A program made the translations under genes and the position numbers. Below the pieces are notes generated by a model. The model did not search any database and was not told the DNA's origin. It saw only the letters and a program-made list of their open reading frames with translations. From NCBI RefSeq assembly GCF_003595195.1, contig NZ_CP032418.1, positions 1,066,501-1,130,500 on the forward strand: a DNA stretch of 64,000 nucleotides, in the 5' to 3' direction. Below are positions 8,905-17,730 of the stretch, piece after piece. Source of the stretch: Paenisporosarcina cavernae (GTDB taxonomy: Bacteria; Bacillota; Bacilli; Bacillales_A; Planococcaceae). How positions within the stretch are numbered: position 1 is the first letter of the stretch; each line of letters starts with the position of its first letter.

Positions 8905-10089
8905 ATGTATTCAAAAGAAGTTGTGATTGTAAGCGCTGTTCGTTCAGCGATCGGATCTTTTCAAGGAGCTTTAAAAGACATATCTGCTACAGAACTTGGT
9001 GGAATTGTCATTAAAGAAGCGATTAACCGTGTGGGATTGAATCCAGAAGAAGTGGACGAAGTAATAATGGGGAATGTACTGCAAGCAGGTTTAGGTCAAA
9101 ATCCTGCTAGACAAGCTTCTATTAAAGCTGGTTTGTCAGAAACAGTACCTGCTATGACGATTAATAAGGTATGTGGTTCAGGATTGAAAGCAGTCCATTT
9201 AGCTACCCAAGCAATTGTTTCAGGAGATGCAGATGTTGTTATTGCTGGTGGAATGGAAAACATGAGTCAAGCTCCTTATTTATTAATGAATGCTCGCGAT
9301 GGTTTCCGCATGGGCGATCAAAAAGTCGTGGATAGCATGATTTCGGACGGTCTATGGTGTGCGTTTAATGATTATCATATGGGTATTACTGCTGAAAATT
9401 TATGCGATCGTTACTCGATTTCGCGGGAAGAACAAGATGAATTTTCCGCGCGATCACAAGCAAGAGCGGCTGCTGCAATTGAAAGTGGTAAATTTAAGGA
9501 TGAAATTGTGCCAATTGAAATTCCCGTTCGAAAAGGGGATCCAATTATTTTTGATACGGATGAATACCCGAAAAAAGGAACAGACGCAGAAAAACTAGCG
9601 AAACTCCGTCCAGCATTTAAAAAAGAAGGTTCCGTTACAGCTGGTAATGCTTCCGGCATTAATGATGGTGCTGCTGCACTAGTCGTCATGTCAAAAGAGA
9701 AGGCAGATCAACTTGGTTTAACCCCACTTGCATCTATCGTTGTAAATGCTTCTGCCGGCGTAGACCCATCTATCATGGGAATTGGTCCTGTTCAAGCGGT
9801 GAAAAACGTTTTAACAAAGTCAAACTTATCGCTAGGTGACATGGATTTAGTCGAGGCAAATGAAGCATTTGCTGCTCAATCGATTGCTGTGGATCGTGAA
9901 TTGTCATTTGATCACGAAAAGTTAAATGTAAATGGCGGAGCCATTGCGCTTGGGCATCCAATCGGTGCAAGTGGAGCGCGCATTTTAGTTACATTGCTTC
10001 ATGAAATGCAAAAACGTGACGTAACATATGGACTTGCTACACTATGTATCGGTGGTGGACAAGGCGTTGCAACAATTGTGAAAAAGTAA
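8905..10089 (+). CDS. acetyl-CoA C-acetyltransferase (thiolase)
   Basis: Condenses two acetyl-CoA to acetoacetyl-CoA, or runs in reverse. The 394-residue protein has the thiolase catalytic set: acyl-enzyme cysteine C90 in [10 protein letters not shown], the [10 protein letters not shown] histidine near residue 350, and the proton-donor cysteine in CIGGGQG near the C-terminus. ATG follows AAAGGGGATAGG. With the divergent HMG-CoA lyase it could process acetoacetate from leucine breakdown. Paralogue names (mmgA, yhfS, atoB) cannot be separated from sequence alone. Confidence 0.93.
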   Translation: MYSKEVVIVSAVRSAIGSFQGALKDISATELGGIVIKEAINRVGLNPEEVDEVIMGNVLQAGLGQNPARQASIKAGLSETVPAMTINKVCGSGLKAVHLATQAIVSGDADVVIAGGMENMSQAPYLLMNARDGFRMGDQKVVDSMISDGLWCAFNDYHMGITAENLCDRYSISREEQDEFSARSQARAAAAIESGKFKDEIVPIEIPVRKGDPIIFDTDEYPKKGTDAEKLAKLRPAFKKEGSVTAGNASGINDGAAALVVMSKEKADQLGLTPLASIVVNASAGVDPSIMGIGPVQAVKNVLTKSNLSLGDMDLVEANEAFAAQSIAVDRELSFDHEKLNVNGGAIALGHPIGASGARILVTLLHEMQKRDVTYGLATLCIGGGQGVATIVKK

Positions 10090-10102
10090 GAAGGTGTAAA
10101 CA

Positions 10103-10279
10103 ATGAATGATCAAACTTTAGAACAACTTCAACAATTAAAAATAGACTTAAAAAATGTCGAAAAAGAACAAGAGAAAGCACGACATGAGAGAGAAGCAAA
10201 AGAAAGACGAATGCGAGAAAAAAACAAATCTTTCGAGGAATTGTTTAATGAGCATGGCATGAAAGGTTCAAAGTATTAG
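10103..10279 (+). CDS. yqkE: small coiled-coil protein, YqkE/DUF3886-like
   Basis: A 58-codon reading frame preceded by GAAGGTG, 13 bases after the thiolase stop codon. The protein is almost wholly a charged helix (glutamine, glutamate, lysine and arginine rich, residues 5-45) ending in SFEELFNEHGMKGSKY. By position next to a yqkF-like gene and by composition it corresponds to YqkE, a DUF3886 protein of unknown function. The family link is from memory of the pattern and moderately sure; that it is translated is well supported by the ribosome-binding site. Confidence 0.72.
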   Translation: MNDQTLEQLQQLKIDLKNVEKEQEKARHEREAKERRMREKNKSFEELFNEHGMKGSKY

Positions 10280-10330
10280 AAGAAGTGAGCTCCTTACACA
10301 AAAAGGAAAATTCCTAGGTAATAAAAAAAT

Positions 10331-10381
10331 ATCCGGACGAATTCGACATGTTTTTAAGAGTTGAATTCGTTCGGATTTTTT
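10331..10381. terminator. bidirectional terminator between yqkE and yqkF
   Basis: A 17-bp stem with two G-T pairs: 10331-10347 with 10360-10376 (core CCGGACGAATTC / GAATTCGTTCGG). It is flanked by A-rich and T-rich runs, so it can serve both converging genes. The right arm resembles two other terminators in the window (42076, 43905). Confidence 0.88.
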
Positions 10382-10404
10382 ACATACGTAAATAGTTCTT
10401 AGCA

Positions 10405-11217
10405 TTATTCTCGATGTTCTTCGTAGGTATCTAAAGGATATTGGGCTAAGATTGATTGAAAAACATGATCATTTATTGGAGTAGAGTAAGCTTTTAGCGA
10501 TTCTTCTATCTGTTTGACATGGCTAGCCCCTACTAAAGCCGTACTTACCTCAGGGAAGGATAGAATATAGCGGAATGCACTAGCATAAAGCTCAGGGGAA
10601 GCAGTTAGTTCACCCTTTGATAAAGGACCACGAGCTATTACGTTAACTTCTTCTTTGGCTAATAACGGAAGCCATTCTTCTGGACGTCGATCCTTTAAAC
10701 TCAATTGCATCATCACCGATACAGCTGATGAGTCAGTAATAAACCGCTTAATCACATTAGGACGAATCGACGAGATCCCGTATTCTAGGATAACCCCTTC
10801 TTTTTTCAACGCTTCCATTGTATGAACTACTTCTTCTAAATTATCTTCCATTGTACCGCCATGCAGCTGATACAAATCAATATAATCTGTCTTTAATCGA
10901 GTGAGACTTTTGAATACACCTTCACGAATATGTTGAGGGGAGGAATCAAAATGCCAGGTTTCCCCGTCTTTATTCCAAACATTCCCTACTTTAGTGGAGA
11001 GAATAATCTCTTTTCTTTTACCTTGCAGCCACGAACCGACAATTTCTTCGTTCTTTCCTTTGTCGTATAAATCTGCAGTATCAAAATAACGAATTCCACC
11101 TTCATATGCACTGTCTAAAATTTCATGTGCATCGGTGACGTTTGTTGGGAGTGACATGCAGCCAAAACCTAATTCCGTTACTTGAAGGGAACTTTTTCCT
11201 AATTGACGAGTCTTCAT
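10405..11217 (-). CDS. yqkF: aldo/keto reductase, YqkF-like
   Basis: A 270-residue NAD(P)H-dependent oxidoreductase with the aldo/keto reductase TIM barrel: GFGCMSL at the start, DTADLYDKGKNEEIVG with the catalytic Asp and Tyr, lysine in STKVGN, and QLHGG in place of the usual LHxx histidine block. The physiological carbonyl substrate is unknown. It is shorter than the typical ~300-residue family member, mainly in the C-terminal region. ATG 11217 has AAGGAGG upstream, and the gene is divergent from nudF as in other Bacillales. Confidence 0.88.
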   Translation of the reverse strand: MKTRQLGKSSLQVTELGFGCMSLPTNVTDAHEILDSAYEGGIRYFDTADLYDKGKNEEIVGSWLQGKRKEIILSTKVGNVWNKDGETWHFDSSPQHIREGVFKSLTRLKTDYIDLYQLHGGTMEDNLEEVVHTMEALKKEGVILEYGISSIRPNVIKRFITDSSAVSVMMQLSLKDRRPEEWLPLLAKEEVNVIARGPLSKGELTASPELYASAFRYILSFPEVSTALVGASHVKQIEESLKAYSTPINDHVFQSILAQYPLDTYEEHRE

Positions 11218-11281
11218 AATCGTACCTCCTTTTTTCCATGGTACAATGAGCAGTATCTATTTAGAAAGGAATGTGAATTCC

Positions 11282-11824
11282 ATGAGCAAATTTGAAGAGA
11301 AAACACTTCAATCGACTGAAATTTTTAAAGGAAACGTTATTTCATTACAAGTAGATGAAGTTCAACTACCGAACGGAAGAACTTCTAATCGAGAAATTGT
11401 GAAGCATCCAGGCGCTGTCGCAGTTATTGCGATAACAGATACGAAGAAAGTTGTGATGGTGGAACAATATCGAAAAGCACTTGAGCGAACTATAGTAGAG
11501 ATTCCCGCTGGCAAATTAGAAGCAGGGGAACTTCCGGAAATGACAGCAAAAAGAGAGCTGGAAGAAGAGACAGGTTATCTTGCAAATAAGTGGACATACT
11601 TGCAATCTTTTTCTACTTCTCCAGGATTTGCGGATGAAATAATTCATTTGTTTGTGGCGGAGGAGTTAACCCGTTCCCACTCGAACCTTGCCATGGACGA
11701 AGATGAATTTATCGATGTTCATGAATATTCTGTTGTTGAAATGGAAGATGCTGTCTTAAGTGAACGAATTTTCGATGCAAAAACGGCTTATGCCGTTATA
11801 TGGGCGAAAATGAATGTGAAATAA
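11282..11824 (+). CDS. nudF: ADP-ribose pyrophosphatase, Nudix family
   Basis: Hydrolyses ADP-ribose to AMP and ribose 5-phosphate, limiting protein ADP-ribosylation. The Nudix box is complete within GKLEAGELPEM followed by AKRELEEETGYL, matching GX5EX7REUXEEXGU. The start is ATG 11282 after AAAGGAATG, giving 180 residues, the usual family length; the longer frame upstream has no ribosome-binding site. It is followed by an unknown membrane-protein gene and then fur, the B. subtilis nudF-to-fur neighbourhood. Confidence 0.93.
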   Translation: MSKFEEKTLQSTEIFKGNVISLQVDEVQLPNGRTSNREIVKHPGAVAVIAITDTKKVVMVEQYRKALERTIVEIPAGKLEAGELPEMTAKRELEEETGYLANKWTYLQSFSTSPGFADEIIHLFVAEELTRSHSNLAMDEDEFIDVHEYSVVEMEDAVLSERIFDAKTAYAVIWAKMNVK

Positions 11825-11878
11825 TGTCCTAATGTTGGGTACATCCTTCATATACTTCTTGTAAAGGAGTGGATGAAC

Positions 11879-12340
11879 GTGAAAATTGGACAAGCAATCG
11901 GACTACTTATTTTCGGGTATTTAGCTGGTATTGTGTTATACCAGCAGTTTCCCATTTATGCAACAACAGATACGTTAGCATTATTTGATAACCGTCTCAT
12001 ATCATCCTCAACTACTTCGGTTAAACTTTATAGCTTTCAAACGCTTGTCTTTTTTGCTGTATTTTTACTGTTTAAAACGCACACAAAATTAACCCATTTT
12101 GTATTGCTTTTCCCAATTAGTAAAGCGGTTCTACTCGGAATGGGCTCTATGTATTTAATCGAGCATGTGGAGTCCGTAATGAAATATTCCGTTTGGTGGT
12201 TTCCATTTGGAATTGTTCTTTGTAGCGGTTATTTCTTCCTCGCTTTTGTCAACAAACGAAATGCTTTTATTGCTGGATGTTGTATACTGGGCATTCTTTT
12301 TGTACTTGATTATTTATTGTATAAAATTCTAGGTTCATAG
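11879..12340 (+). CDS. integral membrane protein of unknown function in the spoIIM position
   Basis: A 153-residue protein I do not recognise. Hydrophobic segments lie at about residues 5-22, 48-66, 72-90, 100-124 and 130-148, so four or five membrane passes are likely. There are no catalytic-looking motifs. GTG 11879 lies 9 bases after AAAGGAG and is preferred over ATG 11873. Between nudF and fur B. subtilis carries spoIIM (about 214 residues), but I see no clear SpoIIM motif; it may be a diverged or replacing gene. Confidence 0.7.
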   Translation: MKIGQAIGLLIFGYLAGIVLYQQFPIYATTDTLALFDNRLISSSTTSVKLYSFQTLVFFAVFLLFKTHTKLTHFVLLFPISKAVLLGMGSMYLIEHVESVMKYSVWWFPFGIVLCSGYFFLAFVNKRNAFIAGCCILGILFVLDYLLYKILGS

Positions 12341-12424
12341 CAGTACGAATTCCATCAATCATGCCTCATTTTGTCCGTTTTGTCAGAGCTTCGCCAAAAT
12401 TACATCTATTCACTCGTCTTCATC

Positions 12425-12454
12425 TTGTCTCTCTATGATCCCTTTTGGTATACT
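12425..12454 (+). promoter_or_regulatory. sigma-A promoter of fur
   Basis: TTGTCT (12425-12430), an 18-base spacer and TATACT (12449-12454), ending 24 bases before the fur start codon. Confidence 0.65.
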
Positions 12455-12478
12455 AGTAGAAGTTTAGGGGGGCGTCAT

Positions 12479-12937
12479 ATGGAGACCCGTATTGATCGTA
12501 TTAAAAAACAATTACATAATGCTAGCTATAAACTGACGCCGCAACGGGAAGCAACTGTCCGCGTCCTCTTAGAAAATGAAGAGGATCATTTAAGTGCGGA
12601 AGACGTTTATTTATTAGTGAAAAACAAAGCACCTGATATTGGACTAGCAACTGTGTATCGTACATTAGAGTTATTAACCGAATTAAAAGTAGTGGATAAA
12701 ATCAATTTTGGCGATGGTGTATCTCGGTATGATCTTCGACAAGAAGGAGCAACTCATTTTCATCACCATTTAGTATGTATTGAATGTGGTGCCGTGGATG
12801 AAATTCAAGAAGATTTGCTTGAAGATGTGGAAGCAATAGTTGAGAAAAGATGGAATTTTATGATAAAAGATCATCGTCTAACTTTTCATGGTATATGTCA
12901 TCGTTGCCATGACCGTGAAAACGATTCAACGGATTAA
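12479..12937 (+). CDS. fur: Fur-family metal-responsive repressor (ferric uptake regulator)
   Basis: Represses iron-uptake genes when loaded with metal. The 152-residue protein has an N-terminal winged helix (YKLTPQREATVRVL, DIGLATVYRTLELL) and a C-terminal dimerisation/metal domain with the HHH cluster in THFHHHLVC. It has two CxxC structural zinc sites, CIEC and CHRC. Start ATG 12479 sits after AGGGGGGC; the longer upstream frame is inside the promoter. Fur is favoured over PerR or Zur by position next to xerD, matching B. subtilis. Confidence 0.9.
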   Translation: METRIDRIKKQLHNASYKLTPQREATVRVLLENEEDHLSAEDVYLLVKNKAPDIGLATVYRTLELLTELKVVDKINFGDGVSRYDLRQEGATHFHHHLVCIECGAVDEIQEDLLEDVEAIVEKRWNFMIKDHRLTFHGICHRCHDRENDSTD

Positions 12938-12967
12938 AAAGATAGCAGTTAATGCTGTCTTTTTTTG
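12936..12967 (+). terminator. terminator of fur
   Basis: AAAAAGATAGCA (12936-12947) pairs with TGCTGTCTTTTT (12953-12964) around a 5-nt loop, one G-T pair, and runs into further T. Confidence 0.85.
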
Positions 12968-13004
12968 TTCGTTCTTTTACACATGATAGGAGGAGAATGA
13001 TTGG

Positions 13005-13904
13005 ATGAAATGGAAAGAGAATTTAGAGGACTATCTTCATTTTTTACGTGTAGAAAGACAGTTAGCTACTAACACATTGCTCTCCTATGAACGAGATTTA
13101 GTCAATTATCTGAACTATTTAGAACGAGAAAAAAGAATTAGTTCGTTCGAACAAATCGATCGAACCATCATTTTGCACTACTTAGCGCAATTAAAATCAG
13201 AAGGTAAGACAGCTAAAACCATGGCTAGACATATTTCCTCCATTCGATCGTTTCATCAGTTTTTAGTACGAGAACGCATCATGGATTCTGATCCTAGTAT
13301 GCATGTTGAAATGCCAAAGATGGAGAAAACGTTACCAAAGATATTGTCACTAGACGAAATTGATATGCTTCTAACTATGCCAAATAGAGAAAAGGCTATC
13401 GGAAAAAGAGATCTTGCCATTCTTGAACTCCTTTACGGAACTGGTATGCGAATTAGCGAATGCATTGAATTGTCGATGGAGGACATTCATCTATCGATGG
13501 GTTTTGTAAGAGTATTTGGGAAAGGTGGAAAAGAACGTATAATTCCTCTTGGAAATAAAGCAATTGCTGCTTGCGAAGACTATTTACTTCATGCACGTGG
13601 TGAATTTCAACTAAATGCTACTAAAAGTAACCATTTTTTCTTAAACCATTTAGGTAACTCGCTCACCAGACAAGGAATTGGGAAGATTCTCAAAGAGTAT
13701 GCTAAAAAAGCGGGGATAAAGACAGATATTACGCCACATATTTTTAGACATTCGTTTGCAACTCATTTAATTGAAAACGGAGCAGATTTAAGAGCAGTTC
13801 AAGAAATGCTTGGACATGCCGACATTTCAACGACCCAAATTTATACGCATGTAAGTAAGACCCGCTTAAAAGATGTGTATACGCAATTTCATCCAAGAGC
13901 GTAA
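13005..13904 (+). CDS. xerD: tyrosine recombinase XerD
   Basis: Acts with XerC/CodV at dif to resolve chromosome dimers. The 299 residues have an N-terminal SAM-like DNA-binding domain (1-105) and a C-terminal catalytic domain with R149 (GTGMRISE), K173/K176 (beta-hairpin lysine), H245-xx-R248 (PHIFRHSFATH), H271 (LGHADIS) and nucleophile Y280 (QIYTH). ATG follows AGGAGGA. The position after fur and before deoB is conserved, so this is the housekeeping enzyme and not an integrase of a mobile element. Confidence 0.95.
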   Translation: MKWKENLEDYLHFLRVERQLATNTLLSYERDLVNYLNYLEREKRISSFEQIDRTIILHYLAQLKSEGKTAKTMARHISSIRSFHQFLVRERIMDSDPSMHVEMPKMEKTLPKILSLDEIDMLLTMPNREKAIGKRDLAILELLYGTGMRISECIELSMEDIHLSMGFVRVFGKGGKERIIPLGNKAIAACEDYLLHARGEFQLNATKSNHFFLNHLGNSLTRQGIGKILKEYAKKAGIKTDITPHIFRHSFATHLIENGADLRAVQEMLGHADISTTQIYTHVSKTRLKDVYTQFHPRA

Positions 13905-13911
13905 AGATTAT

Positions 13912-13925
13912 GTCAGAGGTCTGAC
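13912..13925. repeat. perfect inverted repeat upstream of deoB-pdp, candidate operator
   Basis: GTCAGA-GG-TCTGAC is a perfect 6-bp palindrome with a 2-base centre, 7 bases after the xerD stop and about 55 bases before the deoB start. No T run follows, so it is not a terminator; a protein-binding site is possible. Confidence 0.4.
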
Positions 13926-13980
13926 GTGTATTTTTGCAATCATTTTGTTACACTAAATGAAGATAAGGAGTGAGTAAATA

Positions 13981-15177
13981 GTGGGAAAAAAATATAATCG
14001 TATTCATTTAATCGTTATGGACTCTGTGGGCATCGGAGAAGCTCCGGATGCTGCTGCGTTCGGAGATACAGGGTCACATACTTTAGGACATATTGCAAAA
14101 CATATGAAAACGATTCAATTGCCTCAATTAGAAAAAATGGGTTTAGCAAATATTGAATCATTAACTGGCTTAAATCCAGTAGATGCTCCAACAGCTGTTT
14201 ATGGGAAAATGCAGGAAGCTTCCGTAGGGAAAGATACGATGACGGGTCACTGGGAAATCATGGGGTTAAACATTGACACTCCATTTAAAGTGTATCCTGA
14301 TGGGTTTCCAGAAGAATTGATTTCACAATTAGAAGAAAAGACGGGTAGAAAAGTAATTGGAAACAAACCAGCTAGTGGGACGGAGATTCTAGACGAGCTT
14401 GGGGAAGAACACATGAAAACAGGTGCTATTATTGTGTATACTTCAGCAGATCCAGTTCTACAAATAGCAGCACATGAAGAAATTGTTCCTCTAGATGAGT
14501 TATATCGTATTTGTGAAATAGCTCGTGAACTTACATTGCAGCCCGAATTCTTAGTTGGACGTGTGATAGCTCGACCATTTATCGGAAGTCCGGGTAATTT
14601 CGAACGTACAACAAATCGACATGACTACGCTTTAAAACCTTTCGAACGTACAGTCATGAATGAATTAAAAGATGCGAACTTGGATGTTATTGCAATTGGG
14701 AAAATATCGGATATATACAACGGCGAAGGTGTGACGGAGTCCATTCGAACGAAAAGTAATGAAGATGGTATGGATCAACTTATTCATGTATTAGAAAAAG
14801 ATTTTACAGGAATTAGTTTCTTGAATTTAGTTGATTTTGATGCGTTGTTTGGTCATCGTCGTGATCCACAAGGATATGGAGAAGCATTAGAAGCTTTTGA
14901 TGCTAGACTGCATGAAGTTTTTGCTAAATTAAAAGAAGATGATTTACTCATCATCACTGCTGATCATGGGAATGACCCAACGTTTACAGGTTCCGATCAT
15001 ACGAGAGAATATGTTCCGTTATTGATTTTCTCTCCATCTATTCAAAATGGATATGAGCTACCTACGCGTGAGACTTTTGCTGATATTGGAGCTACAATAG
15101 CCGATAATTTCGACGTTAAGTCACCTGCATTTGGCAAAAGCTTTTTATCAGAATTAGAAGAAAAGAAGGCGAATTAA
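13981..15177 (+). CDS. deoB: phosphopentomutase
   Basis: Interconverts (deoxy)ribose 1-phosphate and 5-phosphate, feeding nucleoside sugars into central metabolism. The 398-residue alkaline-phosphatase-fold enzyme shows the metal and phosphothreonine motifs [24 protein letters not shown] (active-site Thr), [20 protein letters not shown] and [13 protein letters not shown] start after AAGGAGTGAG. One base separates it from pdp, so the pair is an operon: phosphorylase releases sugar 1-phosphate, deoB isomerises it. The symbol drm is the B. subtilis synonym. Confidence 0.96.
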   Translation: MGKKYNRIHLIVMDSVGIGEAPDAAAFGDTGSHTLGHIAKHMKTIQLPQLEKMGLANIESLTGLNPVDAPTAVYGKMQEASVGKDTMTGHWEIMGLNIDTPFKVYPDGFPEELISQLEEKTGRKVIGNKPASGTEILDELGEEHMKTGAIIVYTSADPVLQIAAHEEIVPLDELYRICEIARELTLQPEFLVGRVIARPFIGSPGNFERTTNRHDYALKPFERTVMNELKDANLDVIAIGKISDIYNGEGVTESIRTKSNEDGMDQLIHVLEKDFTGISFLNLVDFDALFGHRRDPQGYGEALEAFDARLHEVFAKLKEDDLLIITADHGNDPTFTGSDHTREYVPLLIFSPSIQNGYELPTRETFADIGATIADNFDVKSPAFGKSFLSELEEKKAN

Positions 15178-15178
15178 C

Positions 15179-16483
15179 ATGAGATTTGTCGATATTATCG
15201 AGAAAAAAAGAGATGGAAATGAGTTAACGACGGAAGAAATTCAATTTTTCATCTCGGAGTACACAGCTGAAAAAATTCCAGACTATCAAGTAAGTGCTTT
15301 ACTAATGGCAATTTACTTCCAAGATATGACGGACCGTGAACGTGCTGATTTAACAATGGCAATGGTAAATTCGGGAGATAAAATAGATTTATCTGCGATT
15401 GAAGGCATTAAAGTAGATAAACATTCCACCGGCGGCGTCGGCGATACAACTACCTTAGTTTTAGGTCCACTAGTAGCAGCAGTGGGTGTTCCAGTTGCGA
15501 AAATGAGTGGAAGAGGACTCGGTCATACAGGTGGTACGATCGATAAATTGGAAGCTTTAGAAGGATTTCATGTTGAGTTATCTGTAGAAGACTTTATCCA
15601 ACAAGTGAATGAACTTAAATTAGCTGTTATCGGTCAAAGTGGGAATTTAACACCTGCGGATAAAAAATTGTACGCATTACGAGATGTAACAGCGACAGTA
15701 AATAGTATTCCCTTAATCGCTAGCTCCATTATGAGTAAAAAAATTGCTGCTGGCGCAGACGCAATCGTTCTTGACGTGAAAACAGGCGAAGGTGCCTTCA
15801 TGAAAACTGTTGAGGATGCGAGGGAACTTGCAAAAGCAATGGTGCAAATCGGAAATAGTGTAGGAAGAAAAACGATGGCGATTATATCAGATATGAGTCA
15901 ACCGTTAGGATACGCTATAGGAAATGCCCTTGAAGTGAAAGAAGCAGTGGAAACGTTACAAGGTAAAGGTCCAGCAGATTTAACCGAGCTTTGCTTAGTA
16001 CTTGGCAGCCAAATGGTTGTATTAGGTGGCAAGGCCGGTACACTAGAAGAAGCACGATCCATGCTACAAGAAGTTATCGACAATGGAAAAGCGCTTGAAA
16101 TCTTTAAATTATTTGTTAAAGCACAAGGTGGAGACGAAACAAGTATTGACGATTTAGAAAAATTACCACAAGCAAGTTACAAACATCACGTGAAAGCTCG
16201 TAAAAGTGGCTATATTTCCTTTATTGAAGCAGACGAAATTGGCACAGCAGCGATGCTTTTAGGTGCAGGGCGCGCAACGAAAGAATCTGAAATTGATTTA
16301 GCAGTTGGAATTTTATTAAACAAAAAAGTCGGAGATCGTGTGCAAGAAGGGGACGTATTAGCAACCATTTTTGCCAATAACTCAGATGTAGCGGAAGTGA
16401 GCGATCGTATTCTTGAGTTTATGGAGATTTCGGACAATAAACCAACAGTGCCGCAGTTAATCGAAGAAATTATTACTGCCTAA
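15179..16483 (+). CDS. pdp: pyrimidine-nucleoside phosphorylase
   Basis: Phosphorolyses thymidine, uridine and deoxyuridine. The 434 residues match the family; the signature [17 protein letters not shown] (about residues 107-123) and the phosphate/potassium-binding KHSTGGVGD (about 81-89) are intact, and a C-terminal alpha/beta domain is complete. In B. subtilis the partner after drm is pupG (purine nucleoside phosphorylase) while pdp belongs to the dra-nupC-pdp operon; here pdp has taken the pupG slot. Hairpin terminator downstream. Confidence 0.95.
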   Translation: MRFVDIIEKKRDGNELTTEEIQFFISEYTAEKIPDYQVSALLMAIYFQDMTDRERADLTMAMVNSGDKIDLSAIEGIKVDKHSTGGVGDTTTLVLGPLVAAVGVPVAKMSGRGLGHTGGTIDKLEALEGFHVELSVEDFIQQVNELKLAVIGQSGNLTPADKKLYALRDVTATVNSIPLIASSIMSKKIAAGADAIVLDVKTGEGAFMKTVEDARELAKAMVQIGNSVGRKTMAIISDMSQPLGYAIGNALEVKEAVETLQGKGPADLTELCLVLGSQMVVLGGKAGTLEEARSMLQEVIDNGKALEIFKLFVKAQGGDETSIDDLEKLPQASYKHHVKARKSGYISFIEADEIGTAAMLLGAGRATKESEIDLAVGILLNKKVGDRVQEGDVLATIFANNSDVAEVSDRILEFMEISDNKPTVPQLIEEIITA

Positions 16484-16516
16484 ATTTGAAGGAAATAAAT
16501 AATGACTTGATCAATG

Positions 16517-16558
16517 AACCGTAAACGTACTTCTAAAGAAGTATGCTTGCGGTTTTTT
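16517..16558 (+). terminator. terminator of deoB-pdp
   Basis: A 17-bp stem with one mismatch and two G-T pairs (16517-16533 with 16538-16554; core CCGTAAACGTACTTC / GAAGTATGCTTGCGG), a 4-nt loop and six T. Confidence 0.85.
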
Positions 16559-16878
16559 CATTTATTAGGATTCAAATGGCTATATCCAATAATCGATCGC
16601 CTGTCTGCGAGAATCGACCGTCCCCTTACAAAAATCGTTCTCTTAATTGTGCGAGTTTATTGCCTTTATCAATGTATCATTTATATGTGTGAATACTACT
16701 AATTTGCTCACCGTCACAAGCTCTTTCCTCCATTACTAAAAGGACTTACCTGACTTTAATTCTTTCTTCCACTATTTCTTTTAACTTGAAAGAATAAATC
16801 TTCTAAATCATGGCGAAACTGAAGGTGTCAGTAGAAATTGTCGAATCATATATCTTTTCTTCTAGTATTGTCGTTGAC
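16559..16878. other. intergenic stretch without a supported gene
   Basis: About 320 bases between the pdp terminator and the spoIIA promoter. No reading frame with a ribosome-binding site or family resemblance is seen. In B. subtilis this place holds dacF; no trace of a carboxypeptidase (SxxK, KTG) is visible here. Confidence 0.5.
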
Positions 16879-16907
16879 AAGGATTTGGTATTTGCAGTCA
16901 CGAATAC
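16879..16907 (+). promoter_or_regulatory. candidate sigma-H promoter of the spoIIA operon
   Basis: AAGGATTT (-35-like, 16879-16886) and a GAAT core (16902-16905) have the spacing expected of sigma-H promoters (RnAGGAwWW, RnnGAATww, 12 bases between elements). The outer purines are not all matched. The spoIIAA start follows 25 bases downstream. In B. subtilis spoIIA is transcribed by sigma-H with Spo0A. Confidence 0.6.
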
Positions 16908-16930
16908 AAGTTGGAAAAGGAGGGAATTTC

Positions 16931-17293
16931 ATGGCATTTACCATTATTCCAGTTACAGAAACAGCATTACTTATTCGAGTTGTGGGTGAGTTAGGAAATC
17001 ATGAAACTCGAGAACTTAAAAAAGCCTTACAAACAGTGATTTATGCGAGAAAATGCGATCTATTAGTATGGGATTTTCATCAAGTCAGTTTTATGGATAG
17101 TTCTGCGATTGGTTTAATTCTTGGAAGAATAAGAGAGTTACAGGTCTACGGTGGAACGACGAAGATTCTCTGCTCTTCACCTACTCTAAAGAAAATATTT
17201 CAGTTTTCAGGATTATCGCCATTTGTTTCAGAAGAAACCGAAGATCAAGTGTTAGAACAAATAGGGGGTGCTACTTTATGGAAAACGAAATGA
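16931..17293 (+). CDS. spoIIAA: anti-sigma-F factor antagonist SpoIIAA
   Basis: When unphosphorylated it binds SpoIIAB and frees sigma-F in the forespore. The 120-residue STAS-domain protein carries the phosphorylation site S58 in FMDSSAIGL. Start ATG 16931 follows AAAGGAGGG; a longer frame would run through the promoter. It overlaps spoIIAB by 16 bases, indicating translational coupling. Unlike B. subtilis there is no dacF directly upstream, so the operon begins here. Confidence 0.95.
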   Translation: MAFTIIPVTETALLIRVVGELGNHETRELKKALQTVIYARKCDLLVWDFHQVSFMDSSAIGLILGRIRELQVYGGTTKILCSSPTLKKIFQFSGLSPFVSEETEDQVLEQIGGATLWKTK

Positions 17294-17730
17294 CATTATC
17301 TTTTATTGCAAAAACGGAAAATGAACGATTAGCTAGAATGGTGATTACAAGTTTTTTGTCGACAATTGATCCAACTGTGGAAGAACTTTCGGAGTGTAAG
17401 ACGATTTTGTCAGAAGCAGTGACGAATGCCATTATTCATGGCTATCAAGAGGACGGAAAAGGAGTCATCACGGTTAGTGCTAAACGAGAAGGGCGAATGA
17501 TCGAAGTCGTTGTTTCTGATCAAGGTAGTGGAATTGAAAACTTGGAATTAGCAAAAGAGCCATTATATACAACGAAAGTATTAGAAGAGCGATCAGGGAT
17601 GGGATTTACAATCATGGAAACGTTCGCTGACGAGTTCCAAGTGGAAACCGCGATTGGGAAAGGAACGGTGGTGCGATTTAAGAAAGTCTTTCAAGCGGTG
17701 AGACCCTTGACAGGAGTAAGTTCCGTATGA
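17278..17730 (+). CDS. spoIIAB: anti-sigma-F factor / serine kinase SpoIIAB
   Basis: Binds sigma-F and phosphorylates SpoIIAA. The 150-residue GHKL ATPase shows the N box EAVTNAIIHGY (about 47-57), G1 DQGSGI and G2 GMGF motifs. AGGGGGTG precedes ATG. It overlaps spoIIAA upstream and shares ATGA with sigF downstream, so the switch components are made in a coupled way. Confidence 0.96.
   Translation: MENEMTLSFIAKTENERLARMVITSFLSTIDPTVEELSECKTILSEAVTNAIIHGYQEDGKGVITVSAKREGRMIEVVVSDQGSGIENLELAKEPLYTTKVLEERSGMGFTIMETFADEFQVETAIGKGTVVRFKKVFQAVRPLTGVSSV

Noticed and set aside
13005-13904. Tyrosine recombinase as a phage integrase
   Set aside because: Full match to XerD and conserved fur-xerD-deoB context; no attachment site or phage genes nearby.
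16514-16702. 62-codon plus-strand frame after pdp
   Set aside because: Its first third is the stem-loop of the deoB-pdp terminator and it has no ribosome-binding site.
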